Part shown: piece by piece, positions 58,557 through 64,000 of the stretch
Layout: the number at the start of each line of letters is the position of its first letter
How positions within the stretch are numbered: the stretch's first letter is position 1
Assembly (NCBI GenBank): GCA_026014875.1
Contig: JAOZHO010000051.1
Coordinates: 62,001-126,000 of the forward strand
Direction of reading: 5' to 3'
DNA length: 64,000 nucleotides
Source: Candidatus Bathyarchaeota archaeon
Lineage (GTDB): Archaea > Thermoproteota > Bathyarchaeia > TCS64
The notes under the pieces: generated by a model
Seen by the model: only the letters and a program-made list of their open reading frames with translations
Databases searched by the model: none
What the model was told of the DNA's origin: nothing
Program-made: the position numbers and the translations under genes

Positions 58557-59498
58557 TTGAAACACGTTCTGATCGATACAGATCCCGGAATCGACGACGC
58601 CCTGGCCCTCCTCCTAGCCTTCAGCTCCCCCGAACTACGCGTCGAGGGCCTCACCACCGTCGCAGGCAACGTGAGCCTCGCCCTCGGGAGCCCGAACGCC
58701 CTGAAACTCCTCGATTTTCTCGGGGTGGAGGGCGTACCCGTGGCCGCCGGAGCGGAGAAACCCCTCCTGCGCAAGTGCAGGGACGCATCCAGCATCCACG
58801 GAGAGACGGGCCTCGGAGGAGCCACGCTGCCCGAGCCAAATGGCCGCCTGGATGAGCGGGGCGCCGTCGAGTTCATCCTCGAGAAAGCGGACGAGCTGGG
58901 CAGAAACCTGACACTGATACCCATCGGACCCCTCACCAACATCGCAGGGGCGATCCTCGCCCGTCCAAGCATCATTGATGAGATTTCAGGCCTCGCGATG
59001 ATGGGGGGAGCCTTCGGCCTCACTCCTTACGGGCACGGGAACGTAAGCCCCGTGGCGGAGTTCAACGTCTGGCACGACCCCGAGGCCGCCAAGATCGTAT
59101 TCGACTCAGGCATACCCATAACCGCCATCGGCCTCGACGTAACCACAGACCCCTCCAATCGCCTGACCGAGGCCAGATTCAAAGAGATCGAGGCCACGGA
59201 TACGAAACGGGCATCGTTCGTGACCGACCTCTGCAAGCCCCTCATTGATAGATATGGGGGCGTGAGCCTCCACGATCCCCTCGCCGTCGCCACGGTCATC
59301 GACTCCAGCCTGGTTGAGACAGAGAGAGTGGCTGTGGAGGTCGAGACCAGGGGAGAGGTGACTCGGGGGATGACCCTCGTCGACCGCCGTCGCACACATC
59401 GCGGAGAGTCAAAGGAAGCGAATGTGGAAGCCTGCGTTTCCGTGGACAGCGTCAGGTTCTTGGATATGATCTTCGAACGTGTGGTCAGGGGGCAATGA
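58557..59498 (+). CDS. Nucleoside hydrolase (inosine/uridine-preferring type)
   Basis: 313 residues. The calcium-binding signature VLIDTDPGIDDALALLLA (D7, D9, D13, D14) is complete, and the C-terminal His region is SLHDPLAVAT. It splits nucleosides into base and ribose. Start TTG 58557 with AAGGAG 9 bases upstream. The PfkB kinase starts 4 bases after its stop; both likely form an operon for nucleoside breakdown. Confidence 0.9.
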   Translation: MKHVLIDTDPGIDDALALLLAFSSPELRVEGLTTVAGNVSLALGSPNALKLLDFLGVEGVPVAAGAEKPLLRKCRDASSIHGETGLGGATLPEPNGRLDERGAVEFILEKADELGRNLTLIPIGPLTNIAGAILARPSIIDEISGLAMMGGAFGLTPYGHGNVSPVAEFNVWHDPEAAKIVFDSGIPITAIGLDVTTDPSNRLTEARFKEIEATDTKRASFVTDLCKPLIDRYGGVSLHDPLAVATVIDSSLVETERVAVEVETRGEVTRGMTLVDRRRTHRGESKEANVEACVSVDSVRFLDMIFERVVRGQ

Positions 59499-59502
59499 TG
59501 TC

Positions 59503-60456
59503 ATGGCTGATCTGATCTGCTGCGGGGCTATCAACTGGGACATCAACTTCTTCATGGATAGGCTGCCCCGCACGGGGGAGGAGGTCCCCGTCAATGAGAT
59601 CCAGCGGGTCTCGGGGGGAACGGCGGCCAACGTCTCCGTCGCCGCGGCGAGGATCATGGGGCCGGGGAAGGTGGCCTTCATCGGCGCCCTGGGAAGCGAC
59701 GGGATCGGGGAGACCCAGCTCTCCATCCTCGAGGTCGAGGGGGTGGACCACTCGGGGGTGCTGATCGTCGAAGGGGAGGAGTCCGGCCAGGCCTACATCA
59801 CCATCGGGCTCAAAGGGGAGAACGAGATTCACACCTATTTCGGGGCGAACCTCTGCCTGACCCGTCAGTGCCTGCGTGATCCGGAGCGGATGGCCCTCAT
59901 CGAGGGGGCGAGGGTCGCCGTCATCATGGATCCCCCCCTGGAGACCGCCGAGGGACTCGCCAAGCTCTGCGCTGGCTCCGGCTCAACGGTGATCTGGGAC
60001 CCCGGAGTCTACGCGGAGCTGGGCATCGAGGCCCTCTCCCCCGCCCTCGAGTACGTCGACTACTTCGTGCTGAACCATCTGGAGTTCGAGAACTTCATGG
60101 GGACCAGCGAACCAGGGGAGGTCGGCGAGATGCTGAGAGCCGAGAAGCCCGGCTTGAAGGGGATCATAAAGAGGGGGAGCGAGGGCTCCATACTGTGCGG
60201 TGCCGGACACGATGACCCCCTGGTGATGGAGGCGGTCCCCCTGGAGAGGCTGGGCATGTCCGTCGTGAACACCGTGGGGTGCGGGGACGCATTCATAGGC
60301 GCCTTCGCCGCAGCAAAAGTCCAAGGTCTGAGCGACGCCGAAGCCCTGAGGCGAGGCTGCGCCGCAGGCTCGTTCAAGGCGACCCGAAAGGAGACTCGAG
60401 GCGGCCCCACGGCGGAGGAGTTCGAGAGTATCCTCAAGAAGTGGGCCGCTCTGTAA
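59503..60456 (+). CDS. PfkB-family sugar/nucleoside kinase
   Basis: 317 residues from ATG 59503, after GGGGGC. ICCGAINWDINFFMDRLPRT is the first PfkB signature region, VSGGTAANVSVAAARI the second, and NTVGCGDAFIGAFAAA holds the catalytic Asp and anion hole (usual form NTxGAGDAF, Cys here replacing Ala). Ribose, a nucleoside or a related sugar is the likely substrate, since nucleoside hydrolase lies just upstream. An in-frame GTG at 59479 overlaps that gene and is less likely. Confidence 0.88.
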   Translation: MADLICCGAINWDINFFMDRLPRTGEEVPVNEIQRVSGGTAANVSVAAARIMGPGKVAFIGALGSDGIGETQLSILEVEGVDHSGVLIVEGEESGQAYITIGLKGENEIHTYFGANLCLTRQCLRDPERMALIEGARVAVIMDPPLETAEGLAKLCAGSGSTVIWDPGVYAELGIEALSPALEYVDYFVLNHLEFENFMGTSEPGEVGEMLRAEKPGLKGIIKRGSEGSILCGAGHDDPLVMEAVPLERLGMSVVNTVGCGDAFIGAFAAAKVQGLSDAEALRRGCAAGSFKATRKETRGGPTAEEFESILKKWAAL

Positions 60457-60532
60457 TTGGCACCCTGGCACGGGTGAGGTCCAATCGAACCTGTTTTCTA
60501 TCTAGTAGCGAAATAGATGGGGTCGTGATTCG

Positions 60533-60994
60533 ATGGCTCGAGGATCCAAGAGGCTCAGTCAATACGTCGAGGAGAGGGGCATAGAGGCCGAGGTGGTGAC
60601 CCTGGACTCGTCCACCAGGACGTCCCAGATGGCCGCGGACTCCCTCGGGTGTGAAGTGGCCCAGATAGCCAAGTCGATAGTGTTCACCGGGGACACCCCG
60701 GTCGTCGTGGTGATCTCCGGGGACAAGAGGGTGGACCCCAAGAAGCTCTCCGAGCATCTGGGATGGAAGGCGAAGATAGCCGACGCAGATGCCGTCAGGA
60801 ACGGAACAGGATACGTCATCGGAGGAGTCCCCCCCTTCGCCCACGAGCCAGGCGTCGTCGTCCTCTTGGACTCCTCCCTCGCGAGGTTCGAGGACGTCTG
60901 GGCCGCCGCCGGGACACCCCACTCCGTGATGCGGCTGAGGGTCTCCGATCTCGCAGAGGTCGTCGGCGGGGGCTTCGTGGATCTGGCGAAGTAG
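60533..60994 (+). CDS. YbaK/EbsC-type aminoacyl-tRNA deacylase
   Basis: 153 residues, normal length. The catalytic Lys lies in VAQIAKSIVFTGDTP (about K47), with GGVPPFAHEPGVVVLLDSSL and the end VMRLRVSDLAEVVGGGFVDL. Family members hydrolyse mischarged tRNA, for example Cys-tRNA-Pro or Ala-tRNA-Pro. Which tRNA it serves is unknown here. Confidence 0.88.
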   Translation: MARGSKRLSQYVEERGIEAEVVTLDSSTRTSQMAADSLGCEVAQIAKSIVFTGDTPVVVVISGDKRVDPKKLSEHLGWKAKIADADAVRNGTGYVIGGVPPFAHEPGVVVLLDSSLARFEDVWAAAGTPHSVMRLRVSDLAEVVGGGFVDLAK

Positions 60995-61036
60995 CCACCA
61001 TTAACTTTAAGTGATTTCTCCCGGGGAGCAATAGTC

Positions 61037-61378
61037 ATGAAGACATATCCAAACGAGGCGGTCGAGGAGGCGGAGGTTCCCGCCCCCGCGGACGGAGTGA
61101 AGGTCAGATGGCTCATCACCGAGGAGACGGGGGCACCCAACTTTGCGATGAGGCAGTTCACCGTGACGCCGGGAGGCTCGACCCCCCGGCACACCCATCC
61201 ATGGGAGCACGAAGTCTACATCTTGGAGGGATCGGGCACGGTCCAAGGGGGAGAGGAGGTCGAGGAGTTCAAGGCGGGCGCCGTCGTCTACGTCCCCCCC
61301 GATGAGCTTCACCAGTTCAGGAACACGGGAGACGGGGAGCTAAAGTTCCTGTGCATGATCCCACACCAGAAAAAGTGA
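61037..61378 (+). CDS. Cupin-domain protein
   Basis: 113 residues. The metal-binding motif 1 HTHPWEHEVYILEGSG (two His and Glu) and motif 2 PPDELHQFRNTGDGEL (His) are complete. A single small beta barrel, the kind found in sugar isomerases, dioxygenases and sensor proteins. Function unknown. TATA-like AACTTTAAG about 30 bases upstream. Confidence 0.88.
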   Translation: MKTYPNEAVEEAEVPAPADGVKVRWLITEETGAPNFAMRQFTVTPGGSTPRHTHPWEHEVYILEGSGTVQGGEEVEEFKAGAVVYVPPDELHQFRNTGDGELKFLCMIPHQKK

Positions 61379-61494
61379 CACCGCAGAACCCTTCAAACGT
61401 TTGTTTTATCCCCTTTCCGAGATTCTCCTAGAAAATCTCCGGGTGTTAAAGGGAGTTTCTCCGACTCTTCTCCATTGACTCTTCCTCTGGAAAC

Positions 61495-61504
61495 ATTATT
61501 AATC
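61495..61504 (+). promoter_or_regulatory. TATA-like box of the small cysteine-rich gene
   Basis: ATTATTAATC is centred about 28 bases before ATG 61528, the spacing of a leaderless archaeal mRNA. Confidence 0.5.
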
Positions 61505-61527
61505 TCACGGAGACGAATCTGCCCATC

Positions 61528-61677
61528 ATGATGGTCGAATGTCCCAATCTAACTATCAATCTAGGCCCCTGCGTATGCACGAAAACAACTTGCGAGAGGA
61601 GGGGGACGTGCTGCGAGTGCGTCCGGCATCACAAAGCCCGGGGAAACCTGCCTGCGTGTCTCAGGCCTTCGGAGTAG
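61528..61677 (+). CDS. Small cysteine-rich protein, DUF6485-like
   Basis: 49 residues, below the length of the larger open frames in the window and easily missed. Sequence parts: MMVECPNLTINLGP, then CVCTKTTCERRGTCCEC, then VRHHKARGNLPACLRPSE. Eight cysteines at 5, 15, 17, 22, 28, 29, 31 and 44 plus HH and 'LPACL' match small DUF6485-type proteins of anaerobes, likely binding metal. ATG 61531 is an alternative start. A larger overlapping frame (61539-61748) lacks any such order and is a shadow. Confidence 0.75.
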   Translation: MMVECPNLTINLGPCVCTKTTCERRGTCCECVRHHKARGNLPACLRPSE

Positions 61678-61812
61678 GCGGGGGTCTGGATGTGGGGCCC
61701 TCCATCTATGTCCTTGAGTGTTATCCGCGCGCTAGCCGGGAGAGATGATCTCTTTCAGTGGGCGGGGGTGGCTGAGGGGAGTTTATTCGCTGCGTGTGAG
61801 TAGGGTTGCTGT
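61678..61812. other. Spacer before the convergent surface protein gene
   Basis: No gene seen. With 61379-61527 this makes the rest of the former 435-base gap; CAAACGTTTG at 61396 is a short palindrome without clear role. Confidence 0.4.
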
Positions 61813-62196
61813 TTATCCTATGGCCAGTGTGAGGGAGATTTTCCCGTAGGGGTCCACGGTCTGGGACTCCCCCAGTCTCGTTCCGTCGATGAGCTTTACG
61901 ACTGCCTTCAGCTGGTTTGATGAGTCGTCTTTCTTCTCGGCCTCGAATGAGAGGGTCCATTCTTCGTCGTTGGGCCTGAATACGATGATGGTTTTCCTCG
62001 TGAATCCTGAGACTGCCTGCACTTCGTCGTTGTTGTAGAGGACGCCTTCCCAGGAGCCCGAGTATGTGACCTCGATCTTGATGTTCATGATGCGGTCGTC
62101 CGGTGTTTCGAGGAGGCCTGCGTTGAGAATCGTCACTATTATGGCGATGACGGCGATGGGGCCTGCGATGACCGCCATGTATTGCCTTTTTGCCAT
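61813..62196 (-). CDS. Membrane-anchored or pilin-like surface protein
   Basis: 127 residues. MAKRQYMAVIAGPIAVIAII (positively charged start followed by a hydrophobic helix to about residue 29) leads into a beta-rich extracellular part (IEVTYSGSWEGVLYNNDEVQ, then SLTLAIG at the end). It may be a signal-anchored protein or a type IV pilin-like protein; a prepilin peptidase site is not clear. Family unknown. Confidence 0.6.
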   Translation of the reverse strand: MAKRQYMAVIAGPIAVIAIIVTILNAGLLETPDDRIMNIKIEVTYSGSWEGVLYNNDEVQAVSGFTRKTIIVFRPNDEEWTLSFEAEKKDDSSNQLKAVVKLIDGTRLGESQTVDPYGKISLTLAIG

Positions 62197-62689
62197 CTTT
62201 AATTTGGTGGGTTTCCGCTTGTTATGTACGTTATGGACGATTGTGACTTTCGTTTGATTAGATGTTACATGTTCTTTGTTACAGGTGGTTATAGGTGGTT
62301 ATATGTAACTATGTGTAATTACCTGTAGTTATCCATGTCGACTCCTCCAGGCGCATCTTTTCTGGATATCGTGGTATGTCTCTTAGGATGATACACTATC
62401 CGGGGGGGAAGCATGGGGGAAGTTTCGGACATCCCCCCTGCATCGTGCTGAGGCTTCCACGGATAGGGTTCCGCGTCGTTTATACCGATGTTTCTCTTGG
62501 AATATGCAGCTTTGGAGCACGTTTATGCATGAAATCGGATCGCATCAAAACTTTTCTCGTTGCTTTGGGGATTTAGCGGAGTTATCATACAGGGACTGTA
62601 TGACCCCCATCCCCCCGTATCCCGATTCACTGGTTCCAGTGTTCCTTCGCCTGATTATTCATCGAAATAGTCACGTTCAAAGTTCTTCG
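62197..62689. other. AT-rich spacer with short repeats, 493 bases
   Basis: AGGTGGTTAT occurs twice in tandem (62283-62292, 62293-62302). ACAGGT (62281-62286) and ACCTGT (62321-62326) enclose them as inverted arms. TATGTAACTATGTGTAATTA lies between. No gene is convincing. The promoter of the minus-strand small surface protein is expected here. Confidence 0.45.
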
Positions 62690-64000
62690 TCAAGTGAGAA
62701 ACCGTTCACGGAACACCAAGACAAAGGCTAATCCAAGTGCAATCGCTAGATAGGGGAACCCGGGGATCCCGCCTCCTCCGCCGTTCTCCTCTTCCTCCAC
62801 GACGGAGATCTCGAAGGCCTCCGAGCATTTCTCCTCGTCGTAGGTCCACTCATCCTCCAGGTAGTACCAGACGCTTGCCTCCAGCTCCCAGTCGAGTGGG
62901 GTGGAAGCGGCGGTAATCGTGTATTCGTATGTTATTGTTCCGGTTCCTTCAAGTGTGTAATACTCGTCCACGATCCATTCACTAGTGGTGCTATCGTAGA
63001 TTCCCGGGTTCACGGGGGTGGGCTCGGGGAAATCATAATAAATGGTAAGCTCGATGGTTGCGCTTTCCTCGGTATAAAGAATTGTGGGTGCCGAGACATC
63101 TAGAAGATAGGCGGTGTGACTTGCAGGCGTGTCGCCATTTGATGATATTTGCTCAATGAGTAAGCGGGTGTCGTCTACAATGATAGACGTAGATATAGAC
63201 GTGTCATAAAGTATTATTCCGGTCACCGTCTCCGTGAATGTGACTTCACCATCGGTGAAGAATGAATAAGTGAGCGTGTATGCCTCACTGTCTTCCTCCA
63301 TTTTTGATCCATCCACCATAAACGTGAACTCCCCCATACCTGAAGGAATATCAATAATTTTCGTACCGTTTCCGTAGTCGATGTACTCTGAACCGTTTAT
63401 CTCACAGGCTATCTGTGTACGCGAATACTCGATGAGGGATGAATCGTATCCTACATGATTTCCTTGGGAGTCGTAAACGTGGGGATATAGCTGATGCTCA
63501 GGATGATCTAGCTTGATCCTGATGTTTTTGTAGGGTTCTTTCTTCCATGTGGAGTAGTGATCTTTAAGATACGTGTACCATTCAGGCATCTGGCTTGGAA
63601 ACTCGGTTTTATCATACGCATTCATAACAGCACGCATGTTGCAATTCGGGGATGGAAGAACCACCAATAACCCGTTAAAAGGAGTGTCCACCTTCACTTT
63701 ATCGAGGGTTTCAAACAAATTCCCTGTATTTGCGATGATCGTTTCATCAAAAGCCTCAATCAAGGCGTTGGCAGCGTTAGTAACACCAGCATTCGATGTA
63801 TTGTTGATGAGTTGCATCGCATAATGTTTGATGTCGATATGGGAGTGGTGGAAGTTGGCAACCCGGAAATTATTTTTGGTATTAAAGTTCCATTGAATAC
63901 GTTTTACAGCTTTCACGTATGCCTCATCTTCTGTCTGGTAGCTTGCACTCAATGCTTTGCCGAGACCCTCGATCCCTGTTTTTAATGATTCGAGCTTACT
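62690..64000 (-). CDS. Surface protein, possible clostripain-like C11 peptidase C-terminal part, with PGF-type C-terminal anchor (5' end beyond window)
   Basis: 437 codons run into the right edge without a start; apparent TTG at 63952 is internal. The region PFNGLLVVLPSPNC ... EWYTYLKDHYSTWKK resembles the end of the catalytic part of archaeal clostripain-like peptidases, whose His/Cys dyad would lie outside the window. Beta-rich domains follow (about 140-390), then EEEENGGGGGIPGFPYLAIA LGLAF and RERFLT: a Gly-rich spacer, PGFP, one helix and a basic end, the tripartite C-terminal sorting signal of the PGF-CTERM type recognised by archaeosortase-like enzymes. Confidence 0.65.
   Translation of the reverse strand, partial: SKLESLKTGIEGLGKALSASYQTEDEAYVKAVKRIQWNFNTKNNFRVANFHHSHIDIKHYAMQLINNTSNAGVTNAANALIEAFDETIIANTGNLFETLDKVKVDTPFNGLLVVLPSPNCNMRAVMNAYDKTEFPSQMPEWYTYLKDHYSTWKKEPYKNIRIKLDHPEHQLYPHVYDSQGNHVGYDSSLIEYSRTQIACEINGSEYIDYGNGTKIIDIPSGMGEFTFMVDGSKMEEDSEAYTLTYSFFTDGEVTFTETVTGIILYDTSISTSIIVDDTRLLIEQISSNGDTPASHTAYLLDVSAPTILYTEESATIELTIYYDFPEPTPVNPGIYDSTTSEWIVDEYYTLEGTGTITYEYTITAASTPLDWELEASVWYYLEDEWTYDEEKCSEAFEISVVEEEENGGGGGIPGFPYLAIALGLAFVLVFRERFLT

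Noticed and set aside
62376-62576. 66-codon plus-strand frame in the last spacer
   Set aside because: No promoter or ribosome-binding site; composition is random-like.
1-64000. CRISPR arrays, rRNA genes, insertion sequences
   Set aside because: No regularly spaced repeats, rRNA-like segments, transposase frames or terminal inverted repeats with target duplications were seen.

Overview
The window is archaeal, and most likely from an anaerobic, GC-rich archaeon of Bathyarchaeia or broader TACK/Asgard type; the sequence alone does not fix the lineage. Evidence: archaeal-type S10, S12, S7 and EF-1alpha; archaeal ether-lipid enzymes (HMG-CoA reductase and a UbiA-type digeranylgeranylglyceryl phosphate synthase); archaeal CoaD; a transcription factor S-like protein; TATA-like boxes 20-30 bases before many starts, with very short leaders; two tungsten aldehyde ferredoxin oxidoreductases with partner ferredoxins; and no respiratory chain genes. 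Three class I tRNA genes (Cys, Pro, Lys) encode their own CCA. There is no rRNA, CRISPR array, integrase or transposase.

Layout. 0-10.5 kb: edge-cut membrane protein, amidohydrolase, class V aminotransferase, amidase, PurD, ScpB-like protein, GYD protein, ACR3-type efflux carrier, a peptide deformylase (unusual in archaea), MmgE/PrpD protein. 10.5-16 kb: CocE-type hydrolase, class III CoA-transferase, tRNA-Cys, RAM-domain protein, PH/SHOCT protein, tRNA-Pro, and a region with gene debris including a clear relic of phosphoglycerate kinase. 16-24 kb: MFS carrier, HdrD/GlcF-like Fe-S protein, first AOR-ferredoxin pair, ribulose-phosphate 3-epimerase with no normal start codon, DNPH1-like N-hydrolase, cytochrome b5/DUF2231 membrane protein. 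24-27 kb: an AT-richer gene for a large surface receptor (substrate-binding domain, four PKD domains, one membrane helix, cytoplasmic helical tail). 27-35 kb: GcvH, flavoprotein, DsrE-like protein, Trm112 with a long insertion, an unrecognised gene and HMG-CoA reductase; CoaD behind a structured leader; M20 peptidase; D-amino-acid PLP lyase; TFS-like protein lacking the catalytic acids. 35-49 kb: CFI-box surface protein, two HAD phosphatases, two MFS carriers, dismantled str locus (S10, EF-1alpha, S12, S7), ether-lipid prenyltransferase, free-standing DGQHR protein. 49-54 kb: an ABC transporter with one giant and one minimal FtsX permease. 54-61.7 kb: ACMSD-like decarboxylase, threonine deaminase-ferredoxin-AOR operon, nucleoside hydrolase with PfkB kinase, YbaK protein, cupin, and a small cysteine-rich protein. 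61.8-64 kb: two surface proteins, the last cut by the window edge.

How the genes fit together (inference): the set suits an organism that ferments amino acids, nucleosides and carboxylic-acid derivatives, with electrons passed from aldehydes or 2-oxo-acid products to ferredoxin through AOR enzymes. Nucleoside hydrolase, PfkB kinase, DNPH1-like enzyme and pentose-phosphate epimerase could feed ribose from nucleic acids into sugar-phosphate metabolism.
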